The notes under the pieces: model-generated
What the model was told of the DNA's origin: nothing
Seen by the model: the letters and a program-made list of their open reading frames with translations, nothing else
Databases searched by the model: none
In this document: positions 36,056 to 44,953 of the stretch, in pieces
Layout: each line of letters opens with the position of its first letter
How positions within the stretch are numbered: the stretch's first letter is position 1
Translations under genes and position numbers: made by a program
NCBI GenBank assembly: GCA_007121555.1
Contig: SKKH01000175.1
Span: 16,508-80,507, forward strand
Reading direction: 5' to 3'
From: Gemmatimonadota bacterium
GTDB lineage: Bacteria; Gemmatimonadota; Gemmatimonadetes; Longimicrobiales; Gaopeijiaceae
DNA length: 64,000 nucleotides

Positions 36056-36065
36056 CGAATATTCG
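36056..36065 (-). promoter_or_regulatory. Perfect 10-bp palindrome upstream of copper operon
   Basis: CGAATATTCG lies 25 bp before the start of the first copper-operon gene, in the 113-bp gap between that gene and the L,D-transpeptidase stop. It is a locally AT-rich dyad and could be a repressor or activator site, or part of the promoter. No metal-sensing regulator (CueR, CsoR, CopY) is encoded in the window, so the controlling protein would be elsewhere. Confidence 0.4.
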
Positions 36066-36144
36066 TCTTGCTTGCCAGGTATCCGCACCCCTCTTGGTCA
36101 GGAAAGGTCCCCCAAGCCCCGCACCGACCGAGCCGCCCTTGCTC

Positions 36145-37938
36145 TCACTCCCCCGACCACGGCCGAGCCGCCAGCGCCGCCATGACCCGAGGATCGCGGT
36201 TGTAGATGTCGTCCCGGAAGTGAACGGTGCCGTCGAGCTCCACCCACGCGGTCCAGTACTGAACGTGCACTGTGTAGGATCGGGGCAACGTGACAGCACG
36301 CTCCCGACCCTGTGCGATCACCTCCCGGATGCGCTCCGGGGTCCAGGACGGATCGTCGCGAAGGAGGTGGGCCGCCAGCTCCAGGGGCCGCTCCACCCGG
36401 ATGCACCCGGAGCTGAAATCCCGGGTGACCCGGTCGAAGAGCTCCCGGGCCGGCGTATCGTGGATGTAGACGTTGTGCCGGTTGGGGAACATGAACTTCA
36501 CCTGGCCCAGGGCGTTGTCCGGGCCGGGCTCCTGGCGAAGGCGGAAGCGCCGGTTGAACTCGGCGCCGCTCATGCCCGTCCAGTTCACCGTACTTGGATC
36601 GACGACGCGGTTCGTCCCATTCTCGAAGAGAACCATGTTCTGCCGACTCACGTACCCCGAGTCCTCCCGGATGCGGGGAAGCTGGTCGTTGGCGGCGATT
36701 CCCGGGGGCAGGTTCCAGTACGGTGCCAGGGCCAGGTAGGTCATCTCGGCCGAGAAGACCGGCGTCTGACGATAGTTCCGCCCGACGATCGCCCGGAGCC
36801 GGAGTGTCTCCTCTCCGTCATCCACCACATGGACCTGGTACCCGGGGATGTTCACCAGGATGTACCGGTCCCCCAGCTCCCGGGGAAGCCAGCGCCAGCG
36901 CTCCAGATTGACCACGAGCTGACGATACCGTTCAGTGGCTGGCACGTTGAGCGCCCTTCGACTGGCCGGACCGACCCTTCCGTCGGAGGCCAGGCCGTGG
37001 GTCCGTTGGAAGGCCTTCACCGCTTCCTCGAGGGCCTCGTTGTAGAGTTCGGGGTCCCCCGGCGCCGCATGGTCTCGGGGAAGGTGACCCGTCGCCGCCA
37101 GCCGAGCCCTGAGGAGGGGTACCCTTTCGCTCCGGTCTCCCGGGTCCAGGGTGGGGCCCTCGGGGATCTCGGCCCATCCTCCCGCCTCCACGATCCGTTC
37201 GTACTGTCGCAGCGTCCTCCGCAGGATCTGGTACCGGTTTCCGGACGGCCGCAACTCGTTCAGGGCGTGACGCACGCCCTGACCCGCCAGAGCCTCCTCG
37301 AGGATCGGGCCCATCTCGAGCCCGTTTCGGGACGCGGTCCAGGCCGGCTCCACCGAGTTGGGATCGAGTCGGCCGAGCGCCAGGTGCGACCCGAGCTGCA
37401 GGAAGGCGTCGGTGAGAAGGAACTCCACATCCACCTGGTTCCGGAGCTCGTCGTCAGGGTCGTCTGCTCGACCCAGGATCGGGATGAGGGAGTCCAGCGC
37501 GATCCGGTGGTAGTCGTCAGGGTCCAGGCCGTCGGCCCGGGCTCCCCCGATCTGGGCCAGAAGGGTCCGGGCCTCCCGGGTCACCTGGTCCCCCTGGATC
37601 CAGATGGGAAGGAATCCTCGATTCCGATAGATCTCGGGGAGGGTCGTGGTGGAACGGATCCTCTCTCCCCCGCTCCAGGTGGGTACTCCCTGGGACAAGG
37701 CCTCGACCCGACTCCGGATCTCCGATTCCAGATTCGGAGTCGACTCCCCCAAGGTCACCCACGCCGCGGCCTCGACCGGGCCGGTGTGGACACCCGCGAT
37801 CCCATGCCCGCCCAGGGCCGGAGTCGACCGCGGCGCCAATCCATGGTCTGGCGGGCCGGCTGTCGATGCCCCCCCGAGAACGAGCCCCAGGAGGAGGGGA
37901 AGAAAGACCACCCTGGTCCAGGGGAGTCGGTCAGTCAC
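36145..37938 (-). CDS. Secreted L,D-transpeptidase (YcbB/LdtD-like)
   Basis: 597 residues, about the size of E. coli YcbB. Signal peptide (about 1-27). A scaffold domain (about 85-300) is followed by a peptidoglycan-binding domain ('ALEEAVKAFQRTHGLASDGRVGPASRRALN'). The YkuD catalytic domain contains His493 in 'YIHDTP' and nucleophile Cys512 in 'SSGCIRVERP'. It makes 3-3 peptidoglycan crosslinks or attaches proteins to the wall. The start overlaps the M14 peptidase stop by 8 bp. A copper link is possible, since L,D-transpeptidases are copper-sensitive in other bacteria, but adjacency is the only evidence here. Confidence 0.92.
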   Translation of the reverse strand: MTDRLPWTRVVFLPLLLGLVLGGASTAGPPDHGLAPRSTPALGGHGIAGVHTGPVEAAAWVTLGESTPNLESEIRSRVEALSQGVPTWSGGERIRSTTTLPEIYRNRGFLPIWIQGDQVTREARTLLAQIGGARADGLDPDDYHRIALDSLIPILGRADDPDDELRNQVDVEFLLTDAFLQLGSHLALGRLDPNSVEPAWTASRNGLEMGPILEEALAGQGVRHALNELRPSGNRYQILRRTLRQYERIVEAGGWAEIPEGPTLDPGDRSERVPLLRARLAATGHLPRDHAAPGDPELYNEALEEAVKAFQRTHGLASDGRVGPASRRALNVPATERYRQLVVNLERWRWLPRELGDRYILVNIPGYQVHVVDDGEETLRLRAIVGRNYRQTPVFSAEMTYLALAPYWNLPPGIAANDQLPRIREDSGYVSRQNMVLFENGTNRVVDPSTVNWTGMSGAEFNRRFRLRQEPGPDNALGQVKFMFPNRHNVYIHDTPARELFDRVTRDFSSGCIRVERPLELAAHLLRDDPSWTPERIREVIAQGRERAVTLPRSYTVHVQYWTAWVELDGTVHFRDDIYNRDPRVMAALAARPWSGE

Positions 37939-40795
37939 GGGCTCCGTCCAGATCAGAGTCGAGGTTGGCGTCGTCCGTCAGAACCGGGGTTTCTACCCTG
38001 GAGGGTCCGAGGTAATCCCAGTTGAGGATCGCGTTCCAGGCCAGAGCGAAACTCCCCCGGGTCTGGTTCCGGTGCAAGGTCCGCACGCCGTAGAGGACGA
38101 TGAACCCCTCGCCGAGAGGCAGGGAGACGATGGCCGGATGACCACCCAGACCCTCAGGGCCGGCGACCAGGCCGCTGAGAAACACGTCTTCCGTGGGTGC
38201 GTAGCGGAGCACCACGTGCTCTTCCAGGTCGGAAGAGACGGACAGATAGGGCCCGAAGCGATCGAAGACCGGGACCCTCTCCTCGTATCCAAAGACGATG
38301 GGGTGACCGAGGTCATCCACCTCGCCGAGCACGATGGATCCCGGACTGAAGAGCTCGGACGGCGAGCGGAGAGAGACCCCGCGCACCAGCCCGAACTCCA
38401 CCGGGAGGGTGGCTGCGGAGCCCAGGGCCAGGAGGGTGCCGCCCCCGTGCACGAAGTCCCGGAGGGCGGCCAGCCCCTCGTATCCCATCCCACCGGTCAT
38501 GTCCGGCGTGGTGGAGATCTGTCCGATGCTGGGCATGCCGCTCAGTGGCTCCCAGGGGAGGGGCCCATCGGCTGGATCCACCCCTGAGAAGATCTCTCTG
38601 CCCGTCGCGTTCCTCCCCTGTTCGGGAAAGAGAATCACGTCGAATCGGTCTCGCAGATTCCCCTCCCGAAGGCGATCCTCAGGCAGATAGATGAATGGGA
38701 TGTTCCACCCGTCCAGGGCGTAGCGGATCGATCCGTCGTCCTGGGTGTTGCGCCAGGTGTGGAGAAGGGCGATCCGGGGGAGCGTCTGAGGGCGATGTTC
38801 GATGGCGTCGACCTCCTCCTGGGACATTCCTGCTACCTCCATCCCATACGCCTCGGCCCACCGCTCCATCCGGTCCCGGGAGAGGTCGTCGGTGCGAATG
38901 AGCCAGGACCCTCGGCCGAACGAGTCCTCCTCCCCGATCTCCAGCGGCTCCCGGGTGACCCGGACCGGCACCTCTTCCCCCAGGGACCACCTGGCCTCCA
39001 GAGTGTGGGCCGAGGCCTCGGCCCGGACCACCCACCAATCGGACCCCTCCGCCCCTCCGCGAAGCCGGCCAGCCAGATGGACGGGGTCTGTGACCAGGGT
39101 CATGGAATGACCGAAGACCTGGTCGTCATCGACCTCATGTACCGTGACGTTGTGGACCAGGGGGAAGGTCCAGGCCACATCGTCGTAGGGGCGCGGAGCG
39201 TTCTCGGGGAAGTGCTGGATCTCCATGAGGTTCCGGACGAAGTCTCCGTAGGGCTGGTCGGCCCGGATCAGGAGATCGCCCTGCTCCACCCCAACCTCAC
39301 CGAACTCCCCGCGAGATTCCGAACGATGCAACTCCACCCCGTGGGTACGCAGGAGGTTGGCCATATGGGCCACATCAGGACGCCGGAGCTGGTCCGTGGG
39401 GATCACCCAGGCGTGGGGCGCCTGCGTCCGACCCCGCTCCACCGAGTTGGCGTTCTTCCGCCAGTAGTTCCGCAGGAGCTCCCTCCGGTTCCGCGCCAGC
39501 AGATGGGCCGAGTGCAGCACCCCGGTCTGAGCGTAGTTCAGGTTGTTCCTGAGCGACCAGGTCACCTCGGCATAGGGAGGGTTGGCCCGGAACCACTCCA
39601 CCGAGGTCCGATTCTCACCCACCTCACGATCCAGGGTCTGAGGCACCGAGTTGCCGAAAGTCTCGTAGAAGCGTCCCACGGCGTTCCGGTTATTGAACGC
39701 GAAGACCATGTATCCCGGATTCCATCCGTCGAAGAAGTCATGGGTCCAGACCCCGGGCATCCCATGGGCGGTGGCCTGGGTCACCTCGTGGTGGGCGATC
39801 CACTGCCACTCATGGCGCGTGATGGCATCGATGTTGGGGTTGTAGGGGCCGGTCCCGGTGGAGACGTAGAGGAAGGGAACGGACTCGTGGAGATCGAGCC
39901 CCACCGGATACTTCCAGTGCTCGAAAAGGGAGACGACCTGGCGGCTCAGATTCAGCGTGAGCTGGAGCCCGTCGCGGTTGTTGTCGTGGCGGATGTACTT
40001 CCCCCAGAAGGGAGGTCCGGGCGGTCGGTCCTCCCAGATCTCCACATCGGTGGCGTGGAGCCGGTACCACTCCACCACCCGGTCGCGACCGTCAGGATCG
40101 GTCACCGGCATGATGAAGAGGAGGGAGTTCTCCCGGATCTCCTGGATCATCGGGTCGTCGGAGACCGCCACCCGATAGGCCAGTTCGGCCGTCACTTCGG
40201 GGTGGCCGGTTTCGGGCGAATGCAGACCGGAGAAGATCATGTAGATCGCCGGAAGATCCGCGACGATCTCCTCCATCTCGTCCCGCGAGGTCTCCCTGGG
40301 ATCCGTCAGACGGTGGTAGGCCGCCCGGATCTCCTCCACTCGGGCCAGGTTCTCCTCGTTTCCCACTTTCACCAGCGCGAAGTTGCGCCCCTCCTCCGTT
40401 TCATCCAGTAGGTCGAACTCCACCCTGGGCGACGCGGCGGCCAGGGCCTCGTACCAACCGTAGAATTCCGCAGTGGTATGGAGCGTACCTGGTTGGCCCA
40501 GGGGATACCCGAAGTGCTCCACCGGCGACGGAACCCCCTCCCTCAGGGGAAGGTGATCGACCAGGGGGCTCGTGAACTCCGCCCCCGTGGTCCAGGACCG
40601 CATGAGTCGGGTCGCCGTGGTATCCACGGGCTGCCCCCAGGGGGTGGTAGGGGCGATGGGGTCGGCCAGATGCCAGTCGAAGGTCTGGGGCGCACCCCGG
40701 GTCGAGGCGTCCTCCCCGTCCTGGCCCTGGAGTCCGACGGGAAGCACGAGCACGCTGGCGAGGAGGAAGGACAGCAGGACTCGGGGACGACACAT
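37931..40795 (-). CDS. Secreted M14 zinc carboxypeptidase-family protein (second paralogue)
   Basis: 954 residues from the ATG at 40795, preceded by GAAGGAAG; signal peptide ends near GLQGQ. The M14 domain (about 90-450) has zinc ligands His192 and Glu195 in 'GLHSPETGHP', a third His in 'VGLDLHESVPF' and a catalytic Glu in 'GRFYETFGN'. The C-terminal half contains a glutamine-amidotransferase-like fold ('FDVILFPEQGRNATG', 'AALRDFVHGGGTLLALG'). It is larger than the 17108-19444 paralogue but has the same arrangement. Likely a secreted peptidase feeding amino-acid uptake. Confidence 0.88.
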   Translation of the reverse strand: MCRPRVLLSFLLASVLVLPVGLQGQDGEDASTRGAPQTFDWHLADPIAPTTPWGQPVDTTATRLMRSWTTGAEFTSPLVDHLPLREGVPSPVEHFGYPLGQPGTLHTTAEFYGWYEALAAASPRVEFDLLDETEEGRNFALVKVGNEENLARVEEIRAAYHRLTDPRETSRDEMEEIVADLPAIYMIFSGLHSPETGHPEVTAELAYRVAVSDDPMIQEIRENSLLFIMPVTDPDGRDRVVEWYRLHATDVEIWEDRPPGPPFWGKYIRHDNNRDGLQLTLNLSRQVVSLFEHWKYPVGLDLHESVPFLYVSTGTGPYNPNIDAITRHEWQWIAHHEVTQATAHGMPGVWTHDFFDGWNPGYMVFAFNNRNAVGRFYETFGNSVPQTLDREVGENRTSVEWFRANPPYAEVTWSLRNNLNYAQTGVLHSAHLLARNRRELLRNYWRKNANSVERGRTQAPHAWVIPTDQLRRPDVAHMANLLRTHGVELHRSESRGEFGEVGVEQGDLLIRADQPYGDFVRNLMEIQHFPENAPRPYDDVAWTFPLVHNVTVHEVDDDQVFGHSMTLVTDPVHLAGRLRGGAEGSDWWVVRAEASAHTLEARWSLGEEVPVRVTREPLEIGEEDSFGRGSWLIRTDDLSRDRMERWAEAYGMEVAGMSQEEVDAIEHRPQTLPRIALLHTWRNTQDDGSIRYALDGWNIPFIYLPEDRLREGNLRDRFDVILFPEQGRNATGREIFSGVDPADGPLPWEPLSGMPSIGQISTTPDMTGGMGYEGLAALRDFVHGGGTLLALGSAATLPVEFGLVRGVSLRSPSELFSPGSIVLGEVDDLGHPIVFGYEERVPVFDRFGPYLSVSSDLEEHVVLRYAPTEDVFLSGLVAGPEGLGGHPAIVSLPLGEGFIVLYGVRTLHRNQTRGSFALAWNAILNWDYLGPSRVETPVLTDDANLDSDLDGARD

Positions 40796-40999
40796 ATGGA
40801 CGCTTCCTTCTGCGGGGTGTGGAACGGGTCGGTGCAGGGCCGCAGTGTGGTGAGTCAGAGATTCGCCGACCTTCGCGACCCGACTCACCGTACCAGCGGC
40901 CCCTTTCTCCGAGAATACGGACCGACGCGCTCCCGCGCACGCCGGAACCGCTCGAGAAAAGCCCCCACGCCCCGAATCCTGCCGCGTCCTCGACTCCGG

Positions 41000-41395
41000 T
41001 CAGGTCACCTCACCCTTTCGCCGACCCGCCAGGAATCCATCCACAGAGAAGCTTCCTCCCCCCCGGACCACGAAGTAGAGGAAGATGAAGCAGTAGAGCG
41101 TAGCCGTGGTGCCTCCGTTCACATACGGCCAGAAGTCCTGGGGGGCATGCGCCAGGAAGTATGCGAAGGCCATGAGCCCGGACGAGAGAAAGGCTGCGGC
41201 CCGGGTTCCGAATCCCACCAGGATGAGAAGACCCCCGAAGAACTCGATGACCCCGGCGAAGAACCGAAGTTCGGGAAACTCCACCACCGAACCGTCGAAC
41301 CACCCCCAGAGCTTCGCCGCTCCATGCTGGAAGAAGAGAAAGCCAGTGACGATCCGGAGGATGTTCAGAAGGATGGGCTCCAGGCGTTCCTGCAT
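41000..41395 (-). CDS. DoxX-family membrane protein
   Basis: 131 residues from the ATG at 41395, the normal DoxX length; a frame from 41524 adds an implausible Pro/Ser-rich leader. Four hydrophobic helices with 'RIVTGFLFFQHGAAKLWGWF', 'FFAGVIEFFGGLLILVG', 'AAAFLSSGLMAFAYFLAHAPQDFWP' and 'LYCFIFLYFVV' follow the DoxX pattern. Such proteins may be thiosulfate:quinone oxidoreductase subunits or redox-stress membrane partners. It lies between the SARP regulator and the M14 gene, all on minus; coupling to either is unproven. Confidence 0.85.
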   Translation of the reverse strand: MQERLEPILLNILRIVTGFLFFQHGAAKLWGWFDGSVVEFPELRFFAGVIEFFGGLLILVGFGTRAAAFLSSGLMAFAYFLAHAPQDFWPYVNGGTTATLYCFIFLYFVVRGGGSFSVDGFLAGRRKGEVT

Positions 41396-41552
41396 CGTGG
41401 GTGCTCCCGGTGAAGAGATGGGGGTGGATGAATCGACCCGCCCCCCGGCTTCCATGATGGGCTCGGGGGTCGACGGTCTGGAGAGAACGACGAAGGGTAC
41501 CGCCGAGGGTCCGACGGGGTCCATGGAGGGCGTGGCAGCGGGGCTGGGGACC

Positions 41553-41571
41553 CGGCGCCCGTTCGGCGCCG
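41553..41571 (-). terminator. Hairpin after SARP gene
   Basis: CGGCGCC (41553-41559) and GGCGCCG (41565-41571) form a 7-bp stem with a 5-nt loop, 20 nt beyond the SARP stop at 41591. It is followed on the minus strand by a GC-rich, T-poor sequence, so it is at best a weak terminator. Confidence 0.35.
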
Positions 41572-41590
41572 CAGCGTCGCTCGCGCTCCG

Positions 41591-44500
41591 TCAGGGCCGC
41601 CCGGCGGTTCCGGGAACCTCGAGCAGGGCCAGCCAATCCTCCGGTCCATCGGCTACACGGGCCTGGACTTCGGAGCGAACCAGATCCCACTCCGGGTCGG
41701 CGTCGCGCCAGAGTTCGGCCGCCCTCCGATAGGCCGCCGAAGCCGCGGCGCGGTCGCCCTGGGCCTCGTGCACCTCTCCGATCCGGACCCAGGAAGCCCC
41801 CAGGAGCGGAGCCTCGCCGAGACTGCTACGGACCAGCGTCTCGTACCATCCCAGGGCCGCCTCTGCGGCTCCTTCCTCCCGTAGAAGCTCGGCCAGAAGA
41901 AAGCGCTCCCGTGCCAGGGAGTAGAGCGGGGAGAGCCGGGTCCGCTCGTACCAGGTGCCGGGGGCGGTGAGAAGCTTCTCGAAGCTCTGCAGGGCCAGCG
42001 ACCGCTCCTGACTCCGTCGCACGGCTTCAGCCTCCAGGGCGCGGGCGAGGAGTGGACCAAGGGGAGCCTCGTGCGGTGGGAGAGCGTTCAGTGCCTCCAC
42101 CGCCTCGCCCAACGACGGCCGCGGGGTGGATGACGCCTGGGCCGACGCCCCTCCCAGGGCCGCGAGGTACCAGCCCAGATCCTCGTCGACTCCCGCCGTC
42201 CTCGCCGCCTCCGTGCCCGGCACGAGGGTCGGCCCCCCCCACGAGTCTCGTGGCGCAGCGGGTCGGGGCGTCATATCTCGCGCAGGACGGGCCCCGGGGG
42301 GATCTTCGATCACCAGAGGAAGCCCACCGCTCACCTCCAGGGCCCGGAGCTCCAGCAGGGCCTCCGGGAGCGAGTGAAGGTAGGCGCGCAGGAGCGCCCC
42401 CTGGGAAGGAGCGATTTGCTCGAGGGCGGTCACCTCGTCTCCGGCAGCTCTCAGGCGCCCCATGGCCAGCTCGAGAAAGGCGGCCCGGGTATGGCCCCGC
42501 GCCCGCTCCAGGTCGGAGGACGCCTCCTCAGCGCGGGTCCGCGCCAGTTCGAGGGCTCCGGGCACTTCGTGGAGATACCTCACGAGATATTCCACGGCCC
42601 AGCCCACGGCTCGGTCGGGCTCATGCCGCGCTCGTTCGAGGACTCTTAGCTGGGCGGGCCGGTTCCGGGTGGCCCAGGCCGCCAACGCCTCCACCGAGAG
42701 GTTCGGACCCTGGTCCGGGTCTCCCGCCGACAGACGCTCGAGTATATGTGTCAACTCGTTGACCCGGCCCTCACTGACCTCGGTCAGGGCCAGATGGAAG
42801 AGCGCACCCCGATGGTCGGGCTGGACCTCCAGAACGCGCTCCCAGGCCTCCCGGGACTCCGAGGGAGCCCGACCCATCACCGGTGCATAGTGAAACAGGA
42901 CCTCTCCCAGATTGAACCAGGCCTCCACGTTCTCCGGCTGGCGGATGAGGATCTGCCGGTAGAGGCGCTCCGACTCCATGGGCCGCCCCCCGAGGAAGGC
43001 GTCCAACGCCGAGATCAGGAGTTGCTCCTGCTCCGGAAGGCGGGATGCGTGGGCCCGCCCCCTCTCGATCCAGCTCCGGGCCAGGTCGAAGTCCGGAGAT
43101 CCCATCCACAGAGCGCTCAAGGCCCCCCGGTAGTAGGCCAGAGCAAAGGAGGGATCGAGGTCCACCGCCACCTCCATGGCCTGGAACGCGCCCTCGTAGT
43201 CCCCCCTGCGGTAGAGATCCTCGCCTTCGAGGAAGCTGCGGAAGGCCGGAAGGGAGTGGGTCGTGACGGCAGCCGTCCGGCCCAGCCAGCTCCCAGCTGG
43301 AAGATGCTCCATCGCCAGGATCTCGCGAACCAGATCGTCCATGATCTGGAAGAGGAGGGTTTCATCCGTCGTGTGCTTCCGGAGGGAGGCCAGCAGATCG
43401 CCTCCCTGGCGGTACAGATAGACGATGATCTCGATCCGACCGCCGAACTCGATCACGCTGCCGGTGATGTAGAACTGGGCGTCATAGCGCTCGGCGATCC
43501 GGTCCGCCTCCCGCACGGGAACGGGGCCGGGAACGCGCGCCTCATCCAGGGCCGAGGCCACGGCCAGGGGATCGACCATCCGGAGGGGCCGGAGCTCACC
43601 CAGGCTGATGTTCAGGAGTTCGGCCACCCCGCTCCCGAGGTACGCGTAGTCCTCGCTCCCCTGAAAGGAGAACGGGAGAACGGCGACCCGGGCCCCGGCG
43701 TCGGTGGCGAGAGTCGAGGCCTCGCTCGAAGGCCCTTCCCGCCCGATCAGCGCGATGGCCAGCCCCAGCATCACGGCGAACGCCCACCCCGTGAGAGACA
43801 CCGGGCCCAGCCCCAGCACCGTGCGAGTTCGCCGTCGGGGATGCCGAAGCCCGGTCGAGCCTTCCGGCGCCGCATCGATCCAGGGGGGCCGTCGATCGGA
43901 GTCCCCGGCCCGGCGCCTCGGTCCGCCGGAATCGGTGGTGACATGGGGCCAGGCCTCCGGCTCGGGAGTCCCGGACCCCGGAAGGGCCGAAGGTGACCGG
44001 GCCGGGGCCTGGCCCGTAGCCCCTGAACCAGCGGAAGTATTCAGACCGATGCGGGCCACGAGCTCCCGCGTCGCCGTGGAGGGCTCGACCCCCAGCTCCC
44101 GCTCGAGGCGCTCCTCGAACTCCCGGTAGACCGAGACGGCGCGACCTCGGTCACCGGCCAGCTCCAGCGCCGAAAGAAGGCAGCGAAGGGGCCGCTCCTC
44201 TAGAGGCGCGATCCGCACCGCGGATTCGGCATGGCGGCAGGCCGTCGGGAGATCTCCCGCCTCCCGGGCCTCGTCAGCGGCGGCCATGGCCGCATCTCGG
44301 GCGCGACCTTGAAGGAGGGACCGGGCCTCATCGAGCCAGCGATCGAACTCAGGGTGGTCGGGAAGGGAGAAGCCCTCGAGCAAAGGTCCGGTATAGAGCT
44401 CGAGGGCGCCGCTGGCATCGCCCGCGTCGAGCCGTTGCTGGAAGAGCTGGACATCCGCCCGGAGGAAGTCCGGTGCGATCCGAACCCGATCCGCCTCCTC

Positions 44501-44752
44501 GGTCGGCAGAGCCCGCTTGCCCAGGGACCTTCGGAGAAAGTAGAGGGCCTGGCTCAGCGCGTGCCGACCACTTTCGGGGTCCGCATCAGGCCAAAATAGG
44601 GACACAAGGTGGTCCCGGGACGCGGAACCACCCTGCTCAATGGCAAGGAAGGCAAGTAACGCGATTCGCTTGGGCTGGCTCAGAACGGAGCGTACCGCCA
44701 CGCCGTTGCCATCGACAAGCTCCACGCGTCCGAAGCAGCGGAGCTCATGCAT
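41591..44752 (-). CDS. Membrane-anchored SARP regulator with TolB-like and TPR domains
   Basis: 1053 residues from the ATG at 44752 (an ATG at 44791 adds 13 residues through an AT-rich stretch and has no better ribosome site). Residues 1-100 are an OmpR-type winged helix and about 95-240 a BTAD bacterial transcriptional activation domain ('DHLVSLFWPDADPESGRHALSQALYFLRRSLG', 'GVEPSTATREL'). A single TM helix follows (about 311-337). Residues about 355-480 are a TolB-like segment ('VAVLPFSFQGSEDYAYLGSGVAELLN'), and many TPRs run to the end. The DNA-binding part is cytoplasmic and the long part should be extracytoplasmic, giving ToxR/CadC-like topology. It is divergent from susC. Confidence 0.9.
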   Translation of the reverse strand: MHELRCFGRVELVDGNGVAVRSVLSQPKRIALLAFLAIEQGGSASRDHLVSLFWPDADPESGRHALSQALYFLRRSLGKRALPTEEADRVRIAPDFLRADVQLFQQRLDAGDASGALELYTGPLLEGFSLPDHPEFDRWLDEARSLLQGRARDAAMAAADEAREAGDLPTACRHAESAVRIAPLEERPLRCLLSALELAGDRGRAVSVYREFEERLERELGVEPSTATRELVARIGLNTSAGSGATGQAPARSPSALPGSGTPEPEAWPHVTTDSGGPRRRAGDSDRRPPWIDAAPEGSTGLRHPRRRTRTVLGLGPVSLTGWAFAVMLGLAIALIGREGPSSEASTLATDAGARVAVLPFSFQGSEDYAYLGSGVAELLNISLGELRPLRMVDPLAVASALDEARVPGPVPVREADRIAERYDAQFYITGSVIEFGGRIEIIVYLYRQGGDLLASLRKHTTDETLLFQIMDDLVREILAMEHLPAGSWLGRTAAVTTHSLPAFRSFLEGEDLYRRGDYEGAFQAMEVAVDLDPSFALAYYRGALSALWMGSPDFDLARSWIERGRAHASRLPEQEQLLISALDAFLGGRPMESERLYRQILIRQPENVEAWFNLGEVLFHYAPVMGRAPSESREAWERVLEVQPDHRGALFHLALTEVSEGRVNELTHILERLSAGDPDQGPNLSVEALAAWATRNRPAQLRVLERARHEPDRAVGWAVEYLVRYLHEVPGALELARTRAEEASSDLERARGHTRAAFLELAMGRLRAAGDEVTALEQIAPSQGALLRAYLHSLPEALLELRALEVSGGLPLVIEDPPGARPARDMTPRPAAPRDSWGGPTLVPGTEAARTAGVDEDLGWYLAALGGASAQASSTPRPSLGEAVEALNALPPHEAPLGPLLARALEAEAVRRSQERSLALQSFEKLLTAPGTWYERTRLSPLYSLARERFLLAELLREEGAAEAALGWYETLVRSSLGEAPLLGASWVRIGEVHEAQGDRAAASAAYRRAAELWRDADPEWDLVRSEVQARVADGPEDWLALLEVPGTAGRP

Positions 44753-44831
44753 GATGAATCGAAGATAAAGCGGCGGAGCCGGCAGCGCCATCGAGACGGA
44801 GATAGAGGGACATGGGTGCAGAGTGGGCCAG

Positions 44832-44864
44832 GTGATTCCCGCGTGATAGCCCGGTGATACCCCC
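44832..44864 (+). promoter_or_regulatory. Three 11-bp-phased direct repeats, candidate SARP operator
   Basis: Three consecutive 11-bp units start GTGAT at 44832, 44843 and 44854: GTGATTCCCGC, GTGATAGCCCG and GTGATACCCCC. Known SARP operators are heptamer direct repeats placed one helical turn (11 bp) apart, just upstream of the -10. These lie in the divergent gap between the SARP gene and susC, about 90 bp before the susC start. The match to SARP spacing is direct; binding is inferred. Confidence 0.6.
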
Positions 44865-44953
44865 GCGCCATTCTCTCGTCGCGAGATCTCGCCCCCTGCG
44901 GCGAACTCGGGCCGTCATCCCGAGGTTTCACGCTTCCAGGATGGAGGAAACCC

